Shown here: positions 7,381 through 16,200 of the stretch, piece after piece
Numbering within the stretch: position 1 is the stretch's first letter
How the letters are laid out: every line of letters starts with the position of its first letter
Origin: Nitrospirota bacterium
Lineage (GTDB): Bacteria > Nitrospirota > Thermodesulfovibrionia > Thermodesulfovibrionales > Magnetobacteriaceae
Reading direction: 5' to 3'
Assembly: GCA_015233245.1 (NCBI GenBank)
Contig: JADFYB010000010.1
Coordinates: 1 to 41,003, forward strand
Length of the DNA: 41,003 bases
Notes under the pieces: model-generated
Database searches by the model: none
The model's input: only the letters and a program-made list of their open reading frames with translations
Told to the model about the DNA's origin: nothing
Program-made: the position numbers and the translations under genes

Positions 7381-8388
7381 TTGGGAAGTAGGAAGAAGAA
7401 AAAGAAAGACAGGAAAGAACATAGCAATAAACCTAAGAGCAATACAGAACAAGATGAAACAGAGCAAATCATTAGTGAGCTGAGCATGACAGAACAAAGC
7501 GAGACAACGCAAACTAAAACATATAGTTTCTGTAGAAATCTGATACTATGGTATAAATTTAAAATCCTCCGTTTCAACCGTGACAAAGAAATTGAGCAAC
7601 TATTTTATGACAAAAAGTTAAAAGATATAGTTAATGAAGTTAAAAACTCGGCTATTAACAAGAGTACTGATTGCTCTAAAAAAGACTATGTTGAATTAGT
7701 AAGTGTGATTGCACATACATCAAACGCATTCAAGGCAAGCAGATGGGCTTTTGTATCTGCTCTTGCAAGTGTGGTACTATCAATTGCAACTCTCTTCATA
7801 TTGTTTATTACAACGCGCCAACTATATCAGATAACCAACCAAACAAAAATACAAAGCGAACAAACAAAAATACAGAGCGAACAGCTTATCACTACCAATT
7901 TTCGTAAAGCTATTGAGAACCTCAAAGTTAATATAGTAGCACGTGAAAACACAGACAACAAGACAGTTACAGGTCGTTTTCAGTTAGATAATAAAGAACA
8001 CAATAAAGAACACTTCAGTGAGAAAATCAAATCTAAATTTAATGAAAATGTCATAGAAGTAGAATTTACAAATATTGAAAAACAATATATTGAATTTATA
8101 GATATAAGCATAGATTTTGTAGATAGAAAATGTGAAATTAAACCATGTGAAATTGTGCCATGTGAACACATTAATCGTTATTTTTTGAAACATGAAGACG
8201 CAAAAAAGATAACTAATAATGATAAGTATCGCATTAGTAAATCTAAAGACAATAATAGCATAGAAAATCGCATATCTACATATCTAAAAAATCGAGACAA
8301 TAGTGAAGCTACTCTGTCAGAAATCGCATTTGAAGTTCGAATACAAGCATATGAAGATAAATATATTGAAAGCGTGTTTAATAAATAA
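7381..8388 (+). CDS. Single-pass membrane protein of unknown function (cluster gene 1)
   Basis: I do not recognise a family. The 335-aa product has a very basic N-terminus (KKKKK), a charged ~120-residue cytoplasmic-looking region, one transmembrane helix at about 122-144 (AFVSALASVVLSIATLFILF), then a hydrophilic C-terminal part. Three in-frame tandem duplications are visible: TKIQSEQ x2, NKEH x2, and CEIKP/CEIVP/CEH, the last giving three evenly spaced cysteines. The track start is TTG 7381, with GAGG nine bases upstream. An ATG at 7376 with better ribosome-site spacing lies in another frame that stops after 35 codons, and the first in-frame ATG is at 7486, so the start is uncertain. Codon use is more AT-rich than the tubulin-like and Hsp70-like genes downstream. 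Confidence 0.7.
   Translation: MGSRKKKKKDRKEHSNKPKSNTEQDETEQIISELSMTEQSETTQTKTYSFCRNLILWYKFKILRFNRDKEIEQLFYDKKLKDIVNEVKNSAINKSTDCSKKDYVELVSVIAHTSNAFKASRWAFVSALASVVLSIATLFILFITTRQLYQITNQTKIQSEQTKIQSEQLITTNFRKAIENLKVNIVARENTDNKTVTGRFQLDNKEHNKEHFSEKIKSKFNENVIEVEFTNIEKQYIEFIDISIDFVDRKCEIKPCEIVPCEHINRYFLKHEDAKKITNNDKYRISKSKDNNSIENRISTYLKNRDNSEATLSEIAFEVRIQAYEDKYIESVFNK
7840..7881 (+). repeat. 21-bp tandem duplication in cluster gene 1
   Basis: Two 21-bp units (7840-7860, 7861-7881) differing at one base, encoding a repeated seven-residue TKIQSEQ segment just after the membrane helix. Confidence 0.9.
7990..8013 (+). repeat. 12-bp perfect tandem duplication in cluster gene 1
   Basis: The unit AATAAAGAACAC occurs twice without change, encoding NKEHNKEH. 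Confidence 0.9.
8131..8169 (+). repeat. 15-bp tandem repeat, about 2.6 copies, in cluster gene 1
   Basis: Units start TGTGAA at 8131, 8146 and 8161 (the third truncated to nine bases), encoding CEIKP, CEIVP and CEH. Confidence 0.85.
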
Positions 8389-8429
8389 TATAAGAAACTA
8401 TTTATTAATGGTAATATTTAGTGGTGATA

Positions 8430-9764
8430 ATGTTATATATTAGAAGATATATTCTTTACTTTTTGGTGATTGTTTCAATTATAAACACTAATTTTGCTTG
8501 TAAAAAGCAGACTACTGACAGCCATGCTATAAACTGTGATGGAATAAGCTCTGACACTAAGGTGTTTTTGAGTAAAATGAAAGATGTAGGGAAAATATAT
8601 TATGAGATTAAAAGACCAGATGACCATAAAGATTTGCATTCAGAAATAGCAACCATAATCGAATGTCAAGCAGGTGTAAGATATTTGCAGTTGGAACTTG
8701 ACGATACGGAGTTTGAAGAATTTAAGAAAAGGGACGATAAACCTATTGAAATAGGTTCTTTTGATTATGATAACAATTCTATTAATGTTTTGACTTATGA
8801 TATGTTTATAGGAATAAATCATTATGTCGAAAATAATCAAGGTATATATAAAAAAGATTTTATAAACAAAATAAACAAAATAAAAAGTGGTACTGAAGCA
8901 ATGTATTATGTGATGGAGAAGAATAAACTACACTTGTTTGTTATAGATAATAAAACTAAATCTGTTACGCCTCTTTTCCCTGATCCTACAATAAACTCTT
9001 TGAGTAAAGGGGAATACAATCAAACTATAGAAGTTGCTAATCAGTTAAGAAACAATCCTAACATTGTGTTTAAATTCAAAGTAAAATTTGCAAAAGGTAC
9101 GAAGGTAAACTTCTACTGTTTTGCTAACAATAAAAACTGTGAAGATCGCGATTTTGAGCCGAATGGAGCTCCAGGTAATGTGAAAACTTTAAAAACAAAG
9201 CCAATATCCTTTGATAATTTCACAAAAACATACAATGAATTATCATTTAGATCTTTCACTGAAAGTGAAGATAGTTTGCACTGTGTAAACTTTAATCCCA
9301 TTACAGCATTGAAAAACCATGAAATAGATGCAACAAAGCCACACGATTGTTCTCCTAATGACAAACTTGCAAGTTCCCCTGATAATGTAGTTCACTTTGA
9401 TGAATGCAAAGACAAATTAACACCTTCTTTTAAAAAAGATATTGACATTTTTATTAAACATAAAAATAACTTGCATGTCATAGGATACGCAAGTAACCAA
9501 AGATGTACAGACAGAGCCTCAAAAGATAAAGATATTAGTTGTTTTAACAAACAAATAGCAAAACAACGAGCCGAGGCAGTTAGAGATTACATAGAACAAG
9601 TTACACGCAAAAAAGTTGACTCATCTTTTATCTGTACATCTTTTGAGAATAAGACAGATGTTGAAATAATAAAATCAAAAGATATAACTGAGGAGGTCAG
9701 AAAACAAATGTGTCCCAATGGCAAATTGATGCTAACAGAAGAAATAAAAGAAACATGTAAATAG
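8430..9764 (+). CDS. Probable lipoprotein with C-terminal OmpA-like domain (cluster gene 2)
   Basis: A ~444-aa protein with a hydrophobic N-terminal signal (ILYFLVIVSIINTNFAC) ending at a cysteine in a weak lipobox, so probably exported and perhaps lipidated. Residues ~320-425 look like a divergent OmpA/peptidoglycan-binding domain: VVHFDECKDKL, then HVIGYASNQ, then IAKQRAEAVRDYI. The domain carries extra cysteines (FDECKD, QRCTD, ISCFN, FICTS) that could form disulfides in the periplasm. The middle region is unrecognised. The track start is GTG 8421; I prefer ATG 8430, which places the signal at the very N-terminus. The gene is strikingly AT-rich. In context it probably anchors the cluster's machine to the cell wall or outer membrane. 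Confidence 0.75.
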   Translation: MLYIRRYILYFLVIVSIINTNFACKKQTTDSHAINCDGISSDTKVFLSKMKDVGKIYYEIKRPDDHKDLHSEIATIIECQAGVRYLQLELDDTEFEEFKKRDDKPIEIGSFDYDNNSINVLTYDMFIGINHYVENNQGIYKKDFINKINKIKSGTEAMYYVMEKNKLHLFVIDNKTKSVTPLFPDPTINSLSKGEYNQTIEVANQLRNNPNIVFKFKVKFAKGTKVNFYCFANNKNCEDRDFEPNGAPGNVKTLKTKPISFDNFTKTYNELSFRSFTESEDSLHCVNFNPITALKNHEIDATKPHDCSPNDKLASSPDNVVHFDECKDKLTPSFKKDIDIFIKHKNNLHVIGYASNQRCTDRASKDKDISCFNKQIAKQRAEAVRDYIEQVTRKKVDSSFICTSFENKTDVEIIKSKDITEEVRKQMCPNGKLMLTEEIKETCK

Positions 9765-9802
9765 TTTAAACGCTAAAAAGAGAATAGAACACGGAGGGCA
9801 TT

Positions 9803-11200
9803 TTGAGGGTTTTGCGTACTTTTAATGGTTTGAAAAACAATAACAGAAACAGATGTTTATTAATAGCAACTTGCTTATTTTTTTTATTATTTACTCAGGC
9901 TACATATTCTTATGGTGAGTTAGCCGCACCACCACCGGAGGAGATCAAGTTAAACATTTTAGAAAGTACAGATAATAACACTGTCATAAATATTTTTTTT
10001 GATGGTAGTTTGTCTATGAAGGGTTATGTTGTCTCGGAGCGCTTTACCTCATATAAGACTCTCGTAAATAATTTGGAATCCATAATAACAGCAAGGTGGC
10101 CTAAGAGCATATTAAATATTTATAAGTTTGGCTCAAAGGTATTTAAGTTAAAAGAGAGAAATGATGTGCTGATGGCTGTAAATTCAGCGTTCTATGAAGA
10201 GAAAGGAATATCTTTTAAGACATATATCGATAAGGTGTTTGACGAAAACGGCGTATGTGACAATAACACCATGTCCGTTGTAATAACAGACTTATTTCAG
10301 TCCGATGGTGATATTAACAGAGTATTAAAGAAAATAAATGAAAAATGTATGGAAAAATCAGTTGCAGTCGGGGTTATAGGGATTAAAAGCGAATTCAAAG
10401 GCGTTGTCACAGACATAGGTTTATATGAAAAGGGGCTTCCATATAGCTCAAAGAGAGACTCTAAAGACACATACAGACCTTTTTATTTACTCATATTCGG
10501 ACCCTATAACAATGTGTTGGATTTTTTTGATTCATTGTCTGAAAAATTACCGGCGGTCAGCACGGATATGTATGAGTTTAAAGATAAAATGACAATATTT
10601 TATTCACACATGGTAAATCCCCTTATTTCATTTGAGGGCTCAAAATTTGAGAGTTTAAACAAAACCGCAAGAGAAACATCCGGTTTAATTAATAATAAGA
10701 CATATCAGAAAGAAATTGTTAAACAATACAGAGTATTAAACGAAGCAGGGGCAGGAGTGCGGCTGTCATTAAAAACCCACCCTCTAAAATATATCCCTGC
10801 TTTTTGCGAATCCAAAATCAAGGCTACATATAAAATAGAAAAATTTTTCAACGGCCAATTTATTACAAAAGATGATTTCTTTAATATAAGCTCAGGCACT
10901 GAGGACAACAATACTATATTTATAGAAGTTAAAATAAAAAAGAAAATTTGGGATGGCGGGTTGTTTCGGATATCGGTTACTCTGAATGCTGAAAAAGAAG
11001 CTTTAAATAATAATGAAAATTGGTGGAATGATTGGAATCTGAAATTGGATGACCTGGATAAGTGGAGGAAATTTCAGTTTTTGTTTCCAGGTTATAAGAC
11101 AGTAAATCTAAACACATTTATGAGTTCTCTTTCAGATATGACCATACAAAAGAGCGACTTAAAGCTCGGTCAGTTGTATTTTTATCTTATGATTGATTAG
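9803..11200 (+). CDS. Exported von Willebrand factor A-domain protein (cluster gene 3)
   Basis: A 465-aa protein with an N-terminal signal or membrane anchor at ~17-36 (CLLIATCLFFLLFTQATYSY) followed by a vWA-like domain at ~60-230. The MIDAS signature DxSxS is visible as FFDGSLSM (Asp67), the hydrophobic strand plus acidic residue as SVVITDLFQSDGD, and a later strand as VGVIGI. Such domains use a bound divalent cation to hold partner proteins. The C-terminal ~200 residues are unrecognised and likely beta-rich. It starts at TTG 9803 with GGAGGG four to five bases upstream; no ATG is usable. A vWA protein next to an FtsZ-like gene and OmpA proteins matches the FtsZ-like membrane-remodelling neighbourhood proposed in the literature. 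Confidence 0.8.
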   Translation: MRVLRTFNGLKNNNRNRCLLIATCLFFLLFTQATYSYGELAAPPPEEIKLNILESTDNNTVINIFFDGSLSMKGYVVSERFTSYKTLVNNLESIITARWPKSILNIYKFGSKVFKLKERNDVLMAVNSAFYEEKGISFKTYIDKVFDENGVCDNNTMSVVITDLFQSDGDINRVLKKINEKCMEKSVAVGVIGIKSEFKGVVTDIGLYEKGLPYSSKRDSKDTYRPFYLLIFGPYNNVLDFFDSLSEKLPAVSTDMYEFKDKMTIFYSHMVNPLISFEGSKFESLNKTARETSGLINNKTYQKEIVKQYRVLNEAGAGVRLSLKTHPLKYIPAFCESKIKATYKIEKFFNGQFITKDDFFNISSGTEDNNTIFIEVKIKKKIWDGGLFRISVTLNAEKEALNNNENWWNDWNLKLDDLDKWRKFQFLFPGYKTVNLNTFMSSLSDMTIQKSDLKLGQLYFYLMID

Positions 11201-11238
11201 AGAGATTAACAGTACTGAAATATGAGGAGGGGCTAAAG

Positions 11239-11703
11239 ATGGTTAAACATTTTTTGAGCATTGTGCTTATCGTGGGTGTAGGGGTTTGTTTTTATATCGC
11301 AACGGCATACGAGGTGGATTTCATTAGAAAGTTTGTGATGCTGTCATCGGATGTTACTACAGACGATGAGTTCACAGAGGTGTTTACCCGATGGGGTAAG
11401 TATATAGTTGCGAGCTCGGTTGCAACCGCACTTATCTGGTATATAGTCGGGTGGTTCTATAAAATTAATGACTGGCGAATTATTTCAAAAATGAAAACCG
11501 TATGGTATGCGTTATTCCTTCTGCCAATTTTAGTTGTTGGGGTAGCATTGTATAAGGCACCAGTTATAGAGAAAGGGACGGCATGGGTGGTAATATTTTA
11601 TATAACAAACAGCTTGATCCTGTTTTATTTTTCAACGTTTCTACTTTCGCCCCCATCGTTTAAATACATTCCTATTGGCGCTTGCAAGGCAAGACGCTGG
11701 TAA
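11239..11703 (+). CDS. Small four-helix membrane protein (cluster gene 4)
   Basis: A 154-aa integral membrane protein without a family I recognise. Four hydrophobic helices are evident: SIVLIVGVGVCFYIATAY (N-terminal), VASSVATALIWYIVGWFY, WYALFLLPILVVGVALY, and WVVIFYITNSLILFYFSTFL. A 20-30-residue acidic loop (DVTTDDEFTEV) follows the first helix. ATG start with a strong GAGGAGGGG site. It lies between the vWA and tubulin-like genes with 30-40-bp gaps, like its neighbours, so it is probably a membrane component of the same complex. Confidence 0.8.
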   Translation: MVKHFLSIVLIVGVGVCFYIATAYEVDFIRKFVMLSSDVTTDDEFTEVFTRWGKYIVASSVATALIWYIVGWFYKINDWRIISKMKTVWYALFLLPILVVGVALYKAPVIEKGTAWVVIFYITNSLILFYFSTFLLSPPSFKYIPIGACKARRW

Positions 11704-11735
11704 AAGCAACCAATAAAACGGCTCAGGAGGAATAG

Positions 11736-13259
11736 ATGAATTTCTACGCTATTGGAATAGGCGGCACAGGGGCAAAGTGTATGGAGGCTCTTATACACTC
11801 TTGTGCAGCCGGATTAATGCCTAAGGGCAGACTTAGCTGTCTGTACATAGATCCGGACAGATCAAACGGCAGTGTAGGCCGTTCTATGGTTTCACTCAAT
11901 AAGTATATAGAGTGTAAAAAACTGAGTTTGGGAAATATTGAATTATTTAATAATAAGCTTGAAATTTTAAAACCCGGTCTTTGGTCGCCAATTGCAACGC
12001 ATATTCGTCCGACTCTGTCTAATTTTTTTAGATATGACACAATGAAAAGCGAGCGTCCCGAGGCAGCACATCTCATGGATGTTCTCTACAGCAATAAGGA
12101 AAAAGAAACTACCCTTGAGCAGGGCTTCAGGGGGTATCCATCAATCGGGGCAGGGATAATGTCTATGGCCATAAATGATAAATCCGAACCGTGGAGAACT
12201 TTTGCTCAAAAAATAGTACAGGATTTAAAGGCCGGAGATGGGGCGAGAGTTTTTCTTTTTGGCTCGATTTTTGGAGGTACCGGCGCATCGGGGCTTCCTA
12301 CGATAGCCCGAAAAATAAAAAACACCGTCATGGAAGAGCTAGGCAGAGCAAATGCTCAATCTATGGTAAGTGAAAAGATACAAGTTGGCGCTGCTATGGT
12401 GCTGCCTTATTTTTCTTTTGTATTTTTAGAAAAAGAAGACGAACTTAAAGCCAAGTCTGAGAACTTTTTGCTAAATACGCAGGTAGCACTGAAATACTAC
12501 CATCAAATGGATAGTTTGAAAATATACGACACCGTCTATTTGTTTGGCGATGAAACGCAAAGTCCGGTAAGCAAGGCAAGCCTTGGAGGTAAGACTCAGG
12601 AAAACGAACCTCATTTTATTGAACTTTATGCCGCTCTGTCAGCTATTGATTTCTTTAACGGCCAGGACCACATTGGATATCTCATGGTGGCAAGAGCAAA
12701 TAATAAGGTCATTGACTGGCAGGATTTACCGGACAAAAGAGGTACATCTATTATTAAAAATAAAATAGGACAAATGACGAGATTTGCATTTGCTTATTTA
12801 AGTACATACTTTCCCATGATTGAGGATATAAAAGAAAAAGGCAACCCGTGCCAGGCACCCTGGTTCATAGATCTTTTTGAGCGGGAAAACATCAAGCTGA
12901 GTAAAGAGGAGGTTTATCAGAGTCTTTTGGATATTAAAGACTATTGTGAAACATACCTCAAATGGATTTCCAGTATACATGAGTCGGTAAAAGACGAAAG
13001 CATAAACTTAATTAAATATGATGCTTTCACACACATGCAAGATGAGGAAGAGGTAAAAAGGGGGGATTTGCTCCGGGATTTTAAGTTCACCGAATTCAAC
13101 AACCTGGTATATCCATTTGCACACCGCTCACGAAACGGGTTGGGGCAGCTATGGGATAAAATGAGTGATATCTCTGCAAGCGATTTTAAGGGAGAACAGG
13201 TTGACGGTATAGGTAAATTCATAAATGCATTATATAAAAAATGTTCTGTTAAGCAATGA
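11736..13259 (+). CDS. FtsZ/tubulin-like GTPase family protein (cluster gene 5)
   Basis: A 507-aa protein. The N-terminal GIGGTGAKCMEAL (residues 7-19) matches the first nucleotide loop of the tubulin/FtsZ superfamily, and FGSIFGGTGASGLPTIA (glycines from ~180) matches the tubulin signature GGGTGSG in the divergent form seen in FtsZ-like families. A short CLYIDPD strand follows the first loop. The C-terminal half (from ~300) is helical and unrecognised. It lacks the canonical FtsZ T7 NxD-x-x-D pattern as far as I can see and has no FtsZ C-terminal tail, so it is not the division protein. Expected activity: GTP binding and perhaps filament formation in the cytoplasm, under the membrane motor. 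Start ATG with a CAGGAGGAA site. Confidence 0.82.
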   Translation: MNFYAIGIGGTGAKCMEALIHSCAAGLMPKGRLSCLYIDPDRSNGSVGRSMVSLNKYIECKKLSLGNIELFNNKLEILKPGLWSPIATHIRPTLSNFFRYDTMKSERPEAAHLMDVLYSNKEKETTLEQGFRGYPSIGAGIMSMAINDKSEPWRTFAQKIVQDLKAGDGARVFLFGSIFGGTGASGLPTIARKIKNTVMEELGRANAQSMVSEKIQVGAAMVLPYFSFVFLEKEDELKAKSENFLLNTQVALKYYHQMDSLKIYDTVYLFGDETQSPVSKASLGGKTQENEPHFIELYAALSAIDFFNGQDHIGYLMVARANNKVIDWQDLPDKRGTSIIKNKIGQMTRFAFAYLSTYFPMIEDIKEKGNPCQAPWFIDLFERENIKLSKEEVYQSLLDIKDYCETYLKWISSIHESVKDESINLIKYDAFTHMQDEEEVKRGDLLRDFKFTEFNNLVYPFAHRSRNGLGQLWDKMSDISASDFKGEQVDGIGKFINALYKKCSVKQ

Positions 13260-13292
13260 ACATATTTAGATATTATAGGGAGGGAAACTGAG

Positions 13293-16200
13293 ATGCCATC
13301 ATATCCACCGTTAACGCCGAAATTAAAAATAAATGAAACCAACTCCGTAGCCAATTTTGAGTCTCCTGGTAAATGGTCAAACCGCTATAAAGATGCACTC
13401 TTTGCATTAAGTGAAAGTCTCGACCTTGAAGAGGGATTGGGAAAAAATACGGAACTAACAGGAATACCTGATATGTGGGCAAGGCCTAGATTATTTGAAA
13501 TGGCGCTTTTTGACGCGAAGCATCCGTTAAACGCTAAAACCATAGGAGAGTGGCGGGGGCTATTAGCTATGCTCGCTCTCAAGGAGTTTCTGGACATTCC
13601 TCTTGAGGCTGTTGAGCTAAATCTGGACAATAACCCTGAACAGTTTGACTTTATAGCTGCTGCAAAGGCTTTAAAACCGACTAATCAGCTTTTTGAAGAC
13701 ATCGATTGGACTACTGTCTATATCATATTGTTTAACAAGTTTCCTGTTGGAATGACCTCCCCTACCACGTTAGTTTGTACTGCTACGAATTATTTTAACA
13801 GAATAAACAGAGTCAAGTGGTATAACGGTTCCATTCTTACCGACCCTGTTAAAGAAGTTCGCAGAGAGAGGGGACAGTTATCGGCATGGCTTACAGAACT
13901 TTCAAATAAATTATCAGAAAAGATGAGTGAAAGTGGAAAAAAAGCACCGGATGAATATCATAATATAGTTGCTCTCTTGAAAGGTGAGAGAGGGTTTATA
14001 ACTGAGCTTGGTCAGGCGGATAAAACCTGTGATTACTCAAACAATGTCTATGGTTTTAAGAGGGTTTTTTTTAGTTTCATCGATAAACCACTGTCTTTAG
14101 GCGGAGATAAGGAGTCTCATATTGAAATAGTTACTGAGAAAGAGGTTGATACACGATTACTTCTTGTTGAGCACGACATATGCTCCAATTGGAATATTGA
14201 TGAAAGAGATTTATTAGTTTATAACCACATCCCTTTTTCTCAGATAAGGCCTGAGGAGATATTTCCGGAAACTCATAAGTTAGGAAGTATAACACTACCA
14301 ACTAACGTAGTGGTGAAGACTGCTGATAGTTTTTTTACGAAAAAGTTATTTTTGATAGAACACCCAAATGCTTTTCCGGGCACAGCATCTGTAAAAGGCT
14401 CTACAGGACTGACGTTTCAGGGAAACGATGTTACGTCTGTGTTACCACTCAGTGGTGAACTTCTCGATTATTATACATCTGAGACTCTGTCAAGGCGGAT
14501 TTCAATTTATAAAAACAATGATGATGACATAACTGTAACTTTTACGGTACCGTTAAAAGGCCCTGAGAAAGAATCTGTTAAACCTTATAACAAATCTGCG
14601 ACAAACGGCGCTAAAAACATAAAAACAAAATCAAAAGACTATACAATATCTAAAACGTACAAGAAAAGCGACGGTGACGTGCAAGTGCTTTATGCCCCTC
14701 CTTCTATAGCAATTTGGCCGCATTTTAAAGTAACCGGGGATAACAACTGGAGCCTTTACTTTACATATTTTTCAACACGAGAGGAGAATACTTTTTATGG
14801 AGAACCTCTGCCCAAAGCCGGTAAGAGTGCAAAAACAACTAAAAGGCAGAACACTTCACATACAACAACAGAGATAACAGAAATGAGCATGTATCCGGAG
14901 GCAATAGCCTGTAAGTTTGATAACAACGGTGAAAAAGAATATGAAGATATAGGCATATTGCTGCTTGAAACACCACCTGAGGTTGAAATAGCCGCAAACA
15001 ACTCATGTGAGATTGGAGTTGACCTGGGCACAACCGCTACAAACGTGTACTACAGAGCAAACGACAGGTCACAACCCATGCCAATGACATTTACGGATAA
15101 TCTGTTTTTACGGGTAACAGAAACACCTCAGTCGCCGGAGTACTTACGAGGCTTTATTAACGATGTTTTGATTGATTTGCCTTTTCTGTCAATCTATGAT
15201 GTGCTGGATATAACGGCAAAGGATCCGTTAAACCCATTTAAAGATGGACATATTTTCTACATATATGCTTTTGCAGATTTTTTTGAGGATGCTGTTAAAA
15301 GAAAGACTATAGAGACAGATCTTAAGTGGGGCAGACTAAAGGAAAATATATATACTGCCGCATTTCTAAAACAGATTTATCTGCAGAGTGCTGCTCAGGT
15401 AGTATCTGAGGGAATAAATCAGATAAAATGGAAATTTTCATATCCTGTTAATTTTAGATTTTACAAAGCGTTTAAAGCAACATGGCAAGACATAATAGAG
15501 TATTACAACGACAAACTCAATCTTAAACTCACGCAAAGTGAAATGCTTAGCGGAGAGACGGAAAGTGTTGTGGCAGCCCGCTATTTTGCAAGAGAGAATA
15601 CTTTTAGAGCCTCCTTTAATACCGGAGCGATTTGTATAGATATTGGCGGAGGAACCTCCGATTTTTCCATTTGGTATGAAAATAACTTAATACACCAGAC
15701 GTCGGTAAAATTTGCAGGCAGAAATATTTTTATAGACCTTTTCAGTGCAAATGACTTTGCTATTCTTAAAAGTCTTGAGGATAACGATATTTATGAAAAG
15801 TATAAAGGGGCACGGGATCAAAAGTACTACTACGCAATGCTTGAGAGTTTGGTTATAGGACGTTGTAATAGCAAGGGCGGTAATGGTGAAAATTGGTTTA
15901 AGCGGCTGGCTGCGCGCAGTGATGAGCCGGATTTCAAAAAGTTTAAACAACTTTTAGCAGTTGGTTTAGCAGGGCTTTTCTACTACAATGGTTTGCTAAT
16001 GAAATATGTAAAAGAGGGCGGACTTACAAAGGACAGAGCAGAAATCACTAAAATTTATCTCGGCGGACGCGGCGTTAATGCCATTCACTGGCTTGGTGAC
16101 GGTATCTATAATGAAAAAACAGAGATAAACGATTTATTTAAACATGCTGCGGCCACTGCTTTTTCAGATATGGAGGAGGAAAGAGAACGAATTGTCAAGT

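Noticed and set aside
7350-7586. 78-aa minus-strand ORF rich in Ser, Leu and Phe
   Set aside because: Antisense of the Lys/Glu-rich start of cluster gene 1; typical shadow of AAG/GAA codons.
11736-13259. Cell-division ftsZ
   Set aside because: Glycine loops are divergent, the C-terminal FtsA-binding tail is absent, and the neighbours are not division genes.
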